The notes below the pieces were generated by a model. It was not told the origin of the DNA. It ran no database searches and saw only the letters and a program-made list of their open reading frames with translations. Made by a program: the position numbers and the translations under genes. From assembly GCA_044223995.1 (NCBI GenBank), contig JBGALE010000001.1, forward strand, positions 682,001-746,000: 64,000 bases of DNA, written 5' to 3'. This document shows, one piece after another, positions 45,401 through 52,443 of this stretch; positions within the stretch are counted from its first letter, which is position 1, and every line of letters begins with the position of its first letter. Source of the DNA: JACMLD01 sp044223995. Its GTDB lineage: Bacteria; Bacteroidota; Bacteroidia; Chitinophagales; Chitinophagaceae.

Positions 45401-45582
45401 TTAGCGAGCGCATAAATCTTTTTTACTTCCGTAAGTGCCGACTTGGTCAGGCCTTTTTTGGTGACGAGACTATCGGTTCTTTTCCATAAAGCGTCGTATT
45501 TGTTTTTATTCATGGTTTGTGCAAAGCCGGTGATGCTAATTAGGATAAGTAAGAGAAAAAAAATGCCTGCCTTTTTCAACAT
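39457..45582 (-). CDS. Alpha-2-macroglobulin family protein with thioester
   Basis: The ATG at 45582 (2041 aa, MLKKAGIFFLLLILISITGF) gives a signal peptide; an upstream in-frame TTG is less likely. Domain order: an N-terminal helical region of about 400 residues, MG2 and further macroglobulin domains from about 600 (FFTDRSIYRPGQTMYFKG), the A2M domain (FFPDLKTDKDGNIAFGFTIPEALTKW) and a thioester domain with YPYECAEQ, where Cys1495 and the following Gln form the reactive bond. Such proteins trap proteases at the cell envelope. The usual partner PBP1C (pbpC) is not adjacent. The size is larger than the E. coli-type homolog. Confidence 0.92.
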   Translation of the reverse strand: MLKKAGIFFLLLILISITGFAQTMNKNKYDALWKRTDSLVTKKGLTKSALTEVKKIYALAKAEKQDGQLIKALVYQIGLEETLQEDNDSRSFTLLEKEVRENNGAAKYILQTILADKYYYYLGQHRYNLYDRTNTTAFKKEDVATWTIDDFHKKITSLYLASLKDRKTLQQSKLAAFDPIIVKGNVRYLRPTLYDLLAHHALEYFQSGENEITKAANAFEINEAAAFEPAADFIKHRFRTNDSTSLQQKALLIYQEILQFHIDDAKPDAFIDADILRLQFVYGKAVMENKEELYRMALNHIAKQYPKYPAAAQASYLLAETYRIAAAKYNPFKDTANRFEYIKAKQICEEVLAQKDSSEGFVNCYNLLQQINQQQLTLTTEKVNIPGQPFRSLVSYRNITQLNLRVIALTEELEQKIVNRYDENYWQSLVKLSPLKKWQQALPATNDYQTHSAEIKIDALPAGKYILLSSGKEDFSLQNNPLAVQFFYVSNISYVNNGSNYFVLNRETGQPLANAAVQLWNNQYDYKTSKYQLKKLDKLNADKNGYFSTAAIKRNNNDRNFRLDISYEKDRLFMSDDYYIPYTNDNAIKITDAAAFEKTNAKVFFFTDRSIYRPGQTMYFKGIAITQDMETRKSKLYTGMATIVYLYNANQEKADSISVTTNEYGSYSGKFKLPEGVLNGEFYVADETLNGTSYFSVEEYKRPKFYVEYETVKGTYTVNDSITVKGNAKAFAGNNIDGAKVTYRVQRVARFIYPWLYRKIGYPRGSNAEITHGELKTNADGSFNITFKAIPDASVSRELEPVFDYKVTADVTDINGETRSGETTISVSYKSLQLTIGVPEILPADSLKTISITTKNMNGQFEPSLVYCTVYSLVPPERLIRKRFWEQPDQFTMAKEEFIAAFPHDEYNNEADYHNWQRGNIVLRKNDSTASTGVFELPNSKLGEGWYVIEVSTRDKNGETVKDIQYINLYDQKSNSIPVTAYLWGTNTKNSNEPGDTSRIAIGSSAKDIYVIQQIAKAGQDDKTGANNFSYLKLSAEKKTIPFVITEIERGGFGVYHFFVKDNRFYSLDNTVMVPWSNKDLQITYETFRDKTLPGSEEKWKLKISGNKGEKVAAEMLASMYDASLDEFRSHSWSKPNIWDVYLNSNNWVGNSCFNLVHSQPKYQRQDKVFNNKLYDQIVSIQNEYSRENLFEVSKSDMFVRGDVMGKTDIAAKANLAKGRKMAVEDTRSNKIIYDLNDSDGVTDGLDKEKSKGNSTASLQIRKNFNETAFFFPDLKTDKDGNIAFGFTIPEALTKWKFQSLAHTKDLAFGYSSSTVITQKPLMVQPNVPRFLREGDKMELSAKVVNLTDKEVTGTVQLDLQNAATGESVSGWFRNMYPTQYFTADAGQSTVVKFSIDIPYQYNSAVQYRFVAQAGDNSDGEEAAIPVLSNSMLVTESMPLPMRGKAPKHFRFEKLLQSGNSETLQQHALTIEFTTNPAWYAVQALPYLMEYPYECAEQTFNRYYANAIATKVANTSPKLKAVFEKWRTSDTSAMLSNLQKNPELKSILLEETPWVLDAKNETKQKKNIALLFDMMRMSAELNASFEKLRQLQSDNGGFVWFKGGPDDRYMTQYIMTGIGHLKKLNALTAAQQQQWSEVVKNAITYLDNQVANDYKQLLKHKADLKKNNLSYTDIQYLYMRSFFSNIAIPAASLTAVNYYTQESKQYWLQQSRYMQGMMALYLSRKGDIKTANDIIRSLKQNAINNEELGMYWKDNTGGYYWHQAPVETQSLLIEAFAEISKDNQTVDNLKTWLLKQKQVHDWKTTKATAEACYALLLQGSDWLNNTPEVEINLGDKTVSSTSEKQEAGTGYFKKTIDGPFVNPAMGDITVKISSDNNNPSASWGAVYWQYFEQLDKITGASTPLKLNKKLFVEKLTDKGPVLTPVNENDYLKVGDKIKVRIELRVDRDMEYVHMKDMRGACMEPINVLSDYKWQGGLGYYESTKDASTNFFFNELPKGVYVFEYTLFVTHTGNFSNGVTTIQCMYAPEFSSHSEGVRVNVE

Positions 45583-45937
45583 AGTAATCAAATTTTATTA
45601 AAGGTAACAAAGTTGCCAACAGGATGCATGCGCAGGAGATTTTCCATAAACAAGGAATGCCTGTTAAGGGTCTTAACACTCACGCAGATTCCTGCAACCC
45701 AGTTTGCAGCAGTGCGCAATACAGGCACGGAATTGCTGCGGTTTACCGCATCGTTTAATGATGGAATTTGCTTTAACGAATTCTTATATAAACTGCTTTT
45801 TACCTCTGGTTCAATTGTGCTTCTATCATTACAAAGGAGGAAACAAACCATGAAATTAGAACCACCGTAACAACAGTTTTATCAACCGACAGCAAACAAT
45901 TGAAAAGCTCTTATTTAAAACGATTAAAACAAAAATT
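45583..45937. other. Intergenic region with a six-codon mini-ORF behind a strong Shine-Dalgarno
   Basis: A 355-bp divergent spacer. AAAGGAGG at 45833-45840 precedes ATG at 45850-45852, which opens a six-codon frame ending at TAA 45868-45870 (MKLEPP). AGGAGG is strong for this group. The same frame is open back to 45613, but that longer ORF has no recognisable features. No -33/-7 promoter pair stands out. Confidence 0.4.
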
Positions 45938-46762
45938 ATGAAAAAGATATTTACACTCGTTTCAGTTCTCTTTGTTACTTTGGCTTCTTTTGCGGATCGT
46001 GGATATGGCCGTGTAACAGTTACCGCTAATGGCAACGAACAGTACAAAATTGTTATCGACGAAAATCGTTTTGGCCGCCAGGTCATGAGCAACGATGCCG
46101 TTTTTGAAAATGTGCAACCCGGTTTCCATACCGTAAGTGTTTATAAGGCAGACAATCGTGGATGGGGTGGATTTTTCGGATTCGGACGTGGCAAGGATCA
46201 ATTCCGCCTGTTGTATTCCACTTCAGTGAATGTAAAACCTATGACTGAATTGTGTATTGTCGTTAACCGGAGAGGAAAAGGTTCTATTGATGAGCATCCT
46301 ATTTTTGACCGCGACCGTAACCGTGGTTATGATGACAGGGACGATCACCACGACAGGGATGATCATCATGATCGTGAATTTGACAAGGATCATAACGACA
46401 GGGGATATGGCGACAATAAAGATAATGGTAGCTATGGACGTGATGACAGGAATAACAGTACTGTTTACAGCCGTAACATGACCAACGAAGAATTTTACGC
46501 TGCCAAAAGAATGGTGCAACGGGAAAGCTTTGACGAAAACAAACTGATTGTGGCGAAACATATCGTGGATGTGAACGACATGACCGCCGCACAGGTTAAA
46601 GAAATAGCTATTCTCTTTTCATTTGACAGTGCAAAGCTTGATTTTGTGAAGTATGCTTACCGCAATACAGTTGACAGGAACAACTATTTTATGATGTACG
46701 ATATTTTCTCCTTTAGCAGCAGCAAGGATGAATTGGCAAAATATGTTAGAAGTTTCAGGTAA
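45938..46762 (+). CDS. DUF4476 protein with an Asp/His/Arg-rich linker
   Basis: A 274-residue exported protein, signal peptide MKKIFTLVSVLFVTLASFA. Residues about 20-115 form a beta-sandwich-like domain (VTANGNEQYKIVIDENRF, a motif shared with other Bacteroidota DUF4476 proteins). Residues about 125-165 are a low-complexity run of DDR/DDHHDR repeats. Residues about 180-274 are the DUF4476 helical domain (MTNEEFYAAKRMVQRESFD, FSFDSAKLDFVKYAY). The function of DUF4476 is unknown; the linker could bind divalent metals. Confidence 0.85.
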   Translation: MKKIFTLVSVLFVTLASFADRGYGRVTVTANGNEQYKIVIDENRFGRQVMSNDAVFENVQPGFHTVSVYKADNRGWGGFFGFGRGKDQFRLLYSTSVNVKPMTELCIVVNRRGKGSIDEHPIFDRDRNRGYDDRDDHHDRDDHHDREFDKDHNDRGYGDNKDNGSYGRDDRNNSTVYSRNMTNEEFYAAKRMVQRESFDENKLIVAKHIVDVNDMTAAQVKEIAILFSFDSAKLDFVKYAYRNTVDRNNYFMMYDIFSFSSSKDELAKYVRSFR

Positions 46763-46783
46763 GGTTTAGCATAGGTCAAACAA

Positions 46784-46809
46784 AAGCCCCGGTTTTTTAA
46801 CCGGGGCTT
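46784..46809. terminator. Bidirectional intrinsic terminator
   Basis: AAGCCCCGGTT (46784-46794) and AACCGGGGCTT (46799-46809) form a perfect 11-bp stem with a TTTT loop, with A and T runs outside. It separates the convergent DUF4476 and sucD genes. Confidence 0.88.
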
Positions 46810-46831
46810 ACTTATTTTAATGGGCCTGTTA

Positions 46832-47707
46832 TTATTTTTTTTCAATTACTTCTGCCATTTTTTTACCAATATCCGCCGGGCTTTGTACCACATAAATGCC
46901 GCATTCCGCCATGATCTTCATTTTTGCGGCGGCAGTATCGTCTGCACCACCAATGATAGCACCGGCATGTCCCATGCGCCGGCCGGGAGGCGCTGTCTGG
47001 CCAGCAATAAAACCAACCACAGGTTTGGTGCCATTTTCTTTTATCCATCTTGCTGCTTCGGCTTCCATGCCACCTCCAATTTCACCAATCATCACAATAC
47101 CGTCTGTTTCGGGATCATTCATCAGCAGTTCCACAGCTTCCTTTGTCGGTGTACCAATAATAGGGTCACCACCTATACCGATAGCAGTAGATATGCCCAA
47201 ACCGGCTTTCGCCACCTGGTCGGCTGCTTCATAAGTAAGTGTACCACTTTTAGAAACTACTCCAATGCGGCCAGGTTTGAAAACAAACCCTGGCATAATA
47301 CCTACTTTACATTCACCGGCTGTAATCACACCGGGACAGTTGGGCCCAACCAAACGGGTGGGTTTGCCCAGCAAATAATTTTTTGCCTTTACCATATCCT
47401 GCACAGGTATGCCTTCAGTGATACAAACCACCAGCGCAATGCCTGCATCGGTGGCTTCCATAATGGCATCGGCTGCAAATGCAGGTGGTACAAATATGAT
47501 GGATACATTGGCGCCGGTGGTCTTTACGGCATCAGCAACCGTATTGAAAACGGGTTTGTCAAGATGTGTGCTGCCACCTTTGCCGGGTGTAACACCACCT
47601 ACTACATTTGTTCCATATTCAATCATCTGTGTGGCGTGGAAAGTGCCTTCGGTACCTGTAAAACCCTGTACGATTATTTTGGAGCTCTTATTGACTAAAA
47701 CACTCAT
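46832..47707 (-). CDS. sucD: Succinyl-CoA ligase, alpha subunit
   Basis: A 291-residue protein of normal SucD length. The CoA-binding Rossmann start is VQGFTGTEGTFH (residues 13-24); GPNCPGVI near 121 and the phospho-histidine His247 in RRMGHAGAIIGG are conserved. It catalyses substrate-level phosphorylation in the TCA cycle together with SucC, which is not in this window. A -7 box TATTTTTG lies on the minus strand at 47737-47730, about 25 bp before the ATG, without a clear -33. Confidence 0.97.
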   Translation of the reverse strand: MSVLVNKSSKIIVQGFTGTEGTFHATQMIEYGTNVVGGVTPGKGGSTHLDKPVFNTVADAVKTTGANVSIIFVPPAFAADAIMEATDAGIALVVCITEGIPVQDMVKAKNYLLGKPTRLVGPNCPGVITAGECKVGIMPGFVFKPGRIGVVSKSGTLTYEAADQVAKAGLGISTAIGIGGDPIIGTPTKEAVELLMNDPETDGIVMIGEIGGGMEAEAARWIKENGTKPVVGFIAGQTAPPGRRMGHAGAIIGGADDTAAAKMKIMAECGIYVVQSPADIGKKMAEVIEKK

Positions 47708-47814
47708 ATAGCGTGGTTAAAAAGTTCGGCAAAAATAGGGGAATTAGTTTGGAGTTGGCTCTGTGATAATGATTAGTTTTTAGGGAAATAAAAGCCAGGC
47801 CATTAACAAAAACA

Positions 47815-49527
47815 TCATCTCCCCGGAACGGAAGCTATCAATTGGCGGGTATATGACTCTCTGGGATGATGGTATACATCACCGGCGGGACCGGTTTCGA
47901 TGATCTTTCCCTTTTGCATGACCATGATGCGATCGCTGATATAGTGAACAACCGATAAATCGTGCGATATGAATATGACGGTAAAGCCAAATTCCTTTTT
48001 TAAATCGTTGATCAGGTTTAATACCTGCGCCTGTACACTCACATCGAGTGCGCTGACACTCTCGTCGCATACAATAAACGATGGGTTTAATGCAAGGGCC
48101 CGCGCAATAACGATGCGTTGCCTTTGCCCGCCACTGAATTCATGCGGGTAACGATAAGCATGATTGGGCTGAAGGCTCACTTTTTCCAGCAACCCTTCAA
48201 TTTTTTCCCTGCGTTGTTTTTTATTATCGCCAACATGGTGAACACGGAGTACTTCTTCCAGTGCATTGCCAATGGTAATGCTGGGATTGAGTGAAGAATA
48301 TGGATCCTGGAAAATAAGTTGAATGTTCTTACGAAGCGATCTTAGTTCGGCGGAAGAATATTGGAGCATGTCTTTGCCATCAAAGTATATTTTCCCGGCA
48401 GTAGGTTCTATCAATCGCAACAGTGTTCGACCTAATGTTGTCTTACCACAACCTGACTCACCTACCAGGCCCAGTGTTTCCCCTTTGTATACGGTAAAAC
48501 TGATATCATCTACTGCTTTGGTGTAGTCAAGTGTTTTTCCCAGGAAATTCTTTTTGCCGGCAAACCATACCTGCAGGTTTTCTGCCCGGATAAGTATATC
48601 AGAACCGGGTTGCCTGCTTTCCGGTTTATCAATTGGAACAACCGGTTTATTTTTAGCAGCGATAAAACTTCCGTCACTGGTTACTTCCATAAAGTCACTC
48701 ACCACGGGCAGCCTTTCACCTTTTGTATGCAGTACCGGGCGGCAGGCGAGCAACCCCTTTGTATAAGGATGTTGCGGCTGTTTCATTATTTGCGTTACGG
48801 TGCCTTCTTCCACTACTTTTCCCTTGTACATCACCAGCACACGATCAGCAATTTCTGCTACCACACCCAAATCGTGTGTGATAAAAATGACGCCCATTTT
48901 TTCTGTGTGCTGCAATTCCCTGATCAGTTGCAGGATGGTTTTTTGAACCGTTACATCCAGCGCTGTGGTGGGCTCATCGCAAATCAGCAGGGAAGGACGG
49001 CAGCTCATGGCCATGGCAATCATTACACGTTGCTTTTGTCCGCCGCTTAACTGGTGCGGGTAACGTCCAAATATATCAGCAGGGTTGGGCAGTTTTACTT
49101 TTTCAAATAGTTGGATGGTTTCCTTCCTGGCTTCTTTGGCGCCGATGGTTCGGTGTTGCTGTATTGACTCCATCACCTGGTTGCCACAAGTATAAACAGG
49201 GTTGAGTGATGTCATCGGTTCCTGGAAGATCATGGCAATACGGTTACCGCGGGCTGAATGCATGTATGCCTGATCCCGTAATAAGTCTATAATGGTTTGC
49301 CCGTCTTCGCTGAAAAAAATATTTCCGGTTGGATACCGGACAGTTTTTGCGGGCAGCAGTTGTAATATGGACAGTGAAGTAACTGATTTTCCCGAGCCTG
49401 ATTCCCCCACGATGGCAAGTATTTCACCACGGTTGACTTCCAGCGATACGTCCTGCAAGGCTGTAACAGTTCCCTGCTCTGTTTCAAAATGTACGCGGAG
49501 CTGTTGTATTTGCAGTAATGGGTGCAT
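47815..49527 (-). CDS. Fused peptide ABC transporter ATPase (DppD-DppF type)
   Basis: A 570-residue protein with two complete ABC domains: the first with Walker A GESGSGKS (about 41-48) and signature LSGGQKQRV, the second with GESGCGKTT (about 354-362) and signature FSGGQRQRI. Each is followed by an oligopeptide-binding-type C-terminal segment (HPYTKGLLACRPV; HPRESYTRQLI). This fused form resembles YejF/GsiA ATPases for peptides or glutathione. No permease or binding protein is adjacent. The amn gene lies 1 bp upstream, so it is in an operon with it. Confidence 0.92.
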   Translation of the reverse strand: MHPLLQIQQLRVHFETEQGTVTALQDVSLEVNRGEILAIVGESGSGKSVTSLSILQLLPAKTVRYPTGNIFFSEDGQTIIDLLRDQAYMHSARGNRIAMIFQEPMTSLNPVYTCGNQVMESIQQHRTIGAKEARKETIQLFEKVKLPNPADIFGRYPHQLSGGQKQRVMIAMAMSCRPSLLICDEPTTALDVTVQKTILQLIRELQHTEKMGVIFITHDLGVVAEIADRVLVMYKGKVVEEGTVTQIMKQPQHPYTKGLLACRPVLHTKGERLPVVSDFMEVTSDGSFIAAKNKPVVPIDKPESRQPGSDILIRAENLQVWFAGKKNFLGKTLDYTKAVDDISFTVYKGETLGLVGESGCGKTTLGRTLLRLIEPTAGKIYFDGKDMLQYSSAELRSLRKNIQLIFQDPYSSLNPSITIGNALEEVLRVHHVGDNKKQRREKIEGLLEKVSLQPNHAYRYPHEFSGGQRQRIVIARALALNPSFIVCDESVSALDVSVQAQVLNLINDLKKEFGFTVIFISHDLSVVHYISDRIMVMQKGKIIETGPAGDVYHHPRESYTRQLIASVPGR

Positions 49528-49528
49528 A

Positions 49529-50299
49529 TTAAAAGCGGAGGTGCCTTACCGTTAGTCCACCATTGATGAGCTGTTTCAGCGAGTCGATGCCGATCTTTAT
49601 ATGTGTCTCCACAAAATTGCCGGTTACTTTTTTATCGCTCTCTTCTGTTTTTACGCCTTCAGGTACCATGGGTGAATCGCTGACCAGCAGCAATGCACCG
49701 GTGGGGATCTTATTGTAAAATCCTACTGAAAAAATCGTAGCGGTTTCCATATCGATGGCATAGGCGCGTACTTTTTGCAGGTATTCTTTAAAGACTTCAT
49801 CATGTTCCCATACACGGCGGTTGGTGGTATACACCGTACCGGTCCAGTAATCCACCTGGTAATCGCGGATGGTAGTGGAAATGGCTTTCTGCAGTGCGAA
49901 GGCAGGCAGTGCAGGAACTTCTGGCGGGAAATAGTCGTTAGAAGTTCCTTCTCCACGAATGGCAGCAATGGGAAGTATCAGGTCGCCAATTTTATTTCTT
50001 TTTTTCAGGCCGCCGCATTTACCTAGAAATAAAACGGCTTTGGGTTTTATGGCCGATAAGAGATCCATGATGGTGGCGGCTGTAGGGCTGCCCATTCCAA
50101 AATTGATGATGGTGATATCCCCAGCTGTGGCGCATTGCATGGGTTTGTCTTTTCCAACAACCTCCACGCTGTGCCATTCGGCAAACAGGGTAACATAGTT
50201 GCTGAAATTGGTCAGGAGAATGTATTCTCCAAAATTTTCAAGTTTTTGCCCGGTATAGCGGGGCAACCAGTTTTCTACTATTTCGTCTTTTGTTTTCAT
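49529..50299 (-). CDS. amn: AMP nucleosidase (short form)
   Basis: A 256-residue nucleoside-phosphorylase-fold enzyme of the short AMP nucleosidase type. FGMGSPTAATIMDLL, FLGKCGGLKKRNKIGDLILP, and the catalytic region YAIDMETATIFSVG with VSDSPMVPEGVKT identify it. It splits AMP to adenine and ribose 5-phosphate. It is the first gene of an operon with the fused ABC ATPase 1 bp downstream. It lacks the N-terminal regulatory domain of the E. coli enzyme. Confidence 0.92.
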   Translation of the reverse strand: MKTKDEIVENWLPRYTGQKLENFGEYILLTNFSNYVTLFAEWHSVEVVGKDKPMQCATAGDITIINFGMGSPTAATIMDLLSAIKPKAVLFLGKCGGLKKRNKIGDLILPIAAIRGEGTSNDYFPPEVPALPAFALQKAISTTIRDYQVDYWTGTVYTTNRRVWEHDEVFKEYLQKVRAYAIDMETATIFSVGFYNKIPTGALLLVSDSPMVPEGVKTEESDKKVTGNFVETHIKIGIDSLKQLINGGLTVRHLRF

Positions 50300-50376
50300 G
50301 CCTGTATAATAGTTACTCTTTTGTATTTTGCAATCAGCTAAGATACTAAATTGTATTGGCTAAAACTTTCACCCTC

Positions 50377-50817
50377 ATGATCTTCATTAATTACCCGCAG
50401 CACCAGTACAAGATTCGCGAGCCGGAGCGAAAAAGGGAAGAGATATGGGACGATGTTCGCCGTCAGTGGGTGAGTTTGAGCCCTGAAGAATGGGTACGGC
50501 AAAATTTTCTTCAGTTTATGATCCAGGTGAAAGGTTATCCGGCACCTTATATTGCTGTTGAAAGAAAGATACAATTAGGCGATGTAAAAAAGCGGTTCGA
50601 TATATTGGTGTATGATAAAGCCGTTAAACCATGGATGATGGTTGAGTGCAAATCAACCGACGTACCACTGGATAAAAAAGTATTGTCGCAGGTACTGCAT
50701 TATAATATAGCTGTCCCGGTCCCTTACCTCGTTATTACAAATGGCCATTATTGTTATGGTTATTACCGCAATGGCATTGACATGCGGGAGATCGATAGCC
50801 TGCCTGACTATGAATAA
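50377..50817 (+). CDS. Orphan type I restriction HsdR_N-like (PD-(D/E)xK) protein
   Basis: The ATG at 50377 (146 aa, MIFINYPQHQYKIRE) is preferred to a TTG at 50356. Residues about 40-140 match the HsdR N-terminal nuclease domain: EEWVRQNFLQFMI, the acidic motif RFDILVYD, and MMVECKSTD, which gives the D...ExK catalytic pattern. It has no helicase domain and no HsdM/HsdS neighbours. Such solo domains are common in Bacteroidota and may not restrict DNA. Confidence 0.85.
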   Translation: MIFINYPQHQYKIREPERKREEIWDDVRRQWVSLSPEEWVRQNFLQFMIQVKGYPAPYIAVERKIQLGDVKKRFDILVYDKAVKPWMMVECKSTDVPLDKKVLSQVLHYNIAVPVPYLVITNGHYCYGYYRNGIDMREIDSLPDYE

Positions 50818-51018
50818 GTTTATTTGCCCCTAGAGGGTTATGCCTAGTCCTTTCAGAGTTTACACTTAGCTGGTTAAAATTAAACCCGGTTGTCAACGTG
50901 TTGCTGTCTGCTGCGGCGTTATGGATGCTGCCGTAATTACTTTTTTATCAAAGTGATTGACGTTTGCATCAAATTCCATTTATCCCTTTGAAATACCACC
51001 AGGTAATAATCTATACCT

Positions 51019-51609
51019 ATGAGTAACCTGTTGTTAAAGAAAATAACTATTTTTCTTACTGTTGATGAACATACCATCGACAGTTATTTCAATGCGCACG
51101 ATCCTTCCCCGTTGTATAAAAGGCAGCTAAGCCAGGAGTTTGAGGAATACCTCATGTCTTCGGTAGTGGCCATCAAGCGATACTCCACCCTTCGTTACCG
51201 GCTGGTTTGTACCAAAGAAAGTGATAAGGAATTTGTAGAACCGCTGATCCATGCGATTCGCCGCCATTACTCCATTCAAAAAGCCATTAAGGAAGTAGAA
51301 TTTAAAAGATATAAGAAAAGAAGTTTCAGTTTACTGGGTATCAGTTTTGCCATTGTGCTGATCTGTTTTTGGGTGATACCGATTTTTGTGGTTGCCGAAA
51401 CAGGATTGATAGGAAGCCTGAAAGAAGCATCGCATGTATTGAGCTGGGTAATGATGTGGAAGCCGATTGAAAAACTTATTTTCAACTGGAACCCGCACCT
51501 GAAAGAAATATCGATATTAAGCAGGCTTACCAATGCAGAGATAATCATTAATGTCAAGCAGGCTGCACAAACCGGCGCCACGGTGATGCCGGAACGGAAA
51601 TATGCGTAG
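51019..51609 (+). CDS. Unknown protein, 196 aa, with a membrane segment
   Basis: I do not recognise the family. Residues about 1-95 are soluble and helical, with a YLMSSVVAIKRYSTLRYRL segment; residues about 107-135 form one hydrophobic segment (SFAIVLICFWVIPIFVVAE). The rest is a short amphipathic helix and a tail containing AEIIINVKQAAQTGATV. Its stop overlaps the ATG of the next gene by 8 bp, so the two are made together. A 201-bp spacer before it holds no element I recognise. Confidence 0.7.
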   Translation: MSNLLLKKITIFLTVDEHTIDSYFNAHDPSPLYKRQLSQEFEEYLMSSVVAIKRYSTLRYRLVCTKESDKEFVEPLIHAIRRHYSIQKAIKEVEFKRYKKRSFSLLGISFAIVLICFWVIPIFVVAETGLIGSLKEASHVLSWVMMWKPIEKLIFNWNPHLKEISILSRLTNAEIIINVKQAAQTGATVMPERKYA

Positions 51610-52261
51610 CCTCCCTGCGATATTAACCGCACTTGTTCTTGCAATAAATGGATATGGCCAGTCGAGCTTTGCCATTGAACAGTATTCCTATGTAGGCATT
51701 TCGCCTGCCAGTGTCATTTCTCCCATTGCTCATTACCAGTCAAAGACCAACTGGTATGCAGAAGCACGTTATAATTACGAGGACCTGCAAACATTTTCTC
51801 TGTGGGCCGGAAGGACATTTGCGAAAGAACAGGCATTTTCCTATTCATTTACGCCCATGCTGGGTGGAATGACCGGTAAGTTGAAAGGCGGCGCTTTGGG
51901 AATGAATATGGAAATGGATTATAAACGGTTTAATTTTTCTTCACAGTCACAATACGCCATGCTGCCCGGTAATCGCACCAGTAATTTTTTCTTCAGTTGG
52001 TCAGAAATCAGTTACCGGCCATTTTCCTGGCTCTATGGTGGCTTTAGTATACAACATACAAAAGTGTACAACTGCAATGCGCGACTGGAGCCGGGTGTAT
52101 TAATAGGATTTAACTATAAACAATGGTCTGTTCCTGTATATGGATTTAACCCTTATTCAGGCAGCCGGTATTTTATTATTGGCGTAGGCTGGGAATGGAA
52201 GCAGAAGAACCCAACTGCTGTAAAGAAAATTGATCCGTCATTGCTGACAAACAAAGATTAA
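51602..52261 (+). CDS. Exported beta-rich protein, unknown, 219 aa
   Basis: A 219-residue protein with signal peptide MRSLPAILTALVLAINGYG. The mature part alternates aromatic and small residues (YAEARYNYEDLQTFSLWAG, FSYSFTPMLGGMTG, YFIIGVGWEWKQ), a pattern of an outer membrane beta-barrel. The start overlaps the end of the upstream gene by 8 bp (translational coupling). Together they may couple an inner membrane protein to an outer membrane one. Function unknown. Confidence 0.75.
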   Translation: MRSLPAILTALVLAINGYGQSSFAIEQYSYVGISPASVISPIAHYQSKTNWYAEARYNYEDLQTFSLWAGRTFAKEQAFSYSFTPMLGGMTGKLKGGALGMNMEMDYKRFNFSSQSQYAMLPGNRTSNFFFSWSEISYRPFSWLYGGFSIQHTKVYNCNARLEPGVLIGFNYKQWSVPVYGFNPYSGSRYFIIGVGWEWKQKNPTAVKKIDPSLLTNKD

Positions 52262-52443
52262 TATATAGATCACGATCAATTTTATTTACCATTCAGTTTT
52301 ATGTGTTTTAGGTGCATACACTTATTCGTTTCTTAAGTATGCATAGATTTTTTAAAGATATGTGAATGCCTGTTTAATGATTTTTTAATAACCACGTTCT
52401 ACTTTTTTCCAAATTTTATTAGATCCAATACAAAAACAAACGT

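Noticed and set aside
45613..45870. An 85-codon frame that includes the MKLEPP mini-ORF
   Set aside because: Only the last six codons have a ribosome-binding site; the long version shows no family or composition support.
46820..47698. A 292-codon open frame on the + strand opposite sucD
   Set aside because: It is a shadow of the sucD coding sequence, rich in Cys, His and Asn, with no family features.
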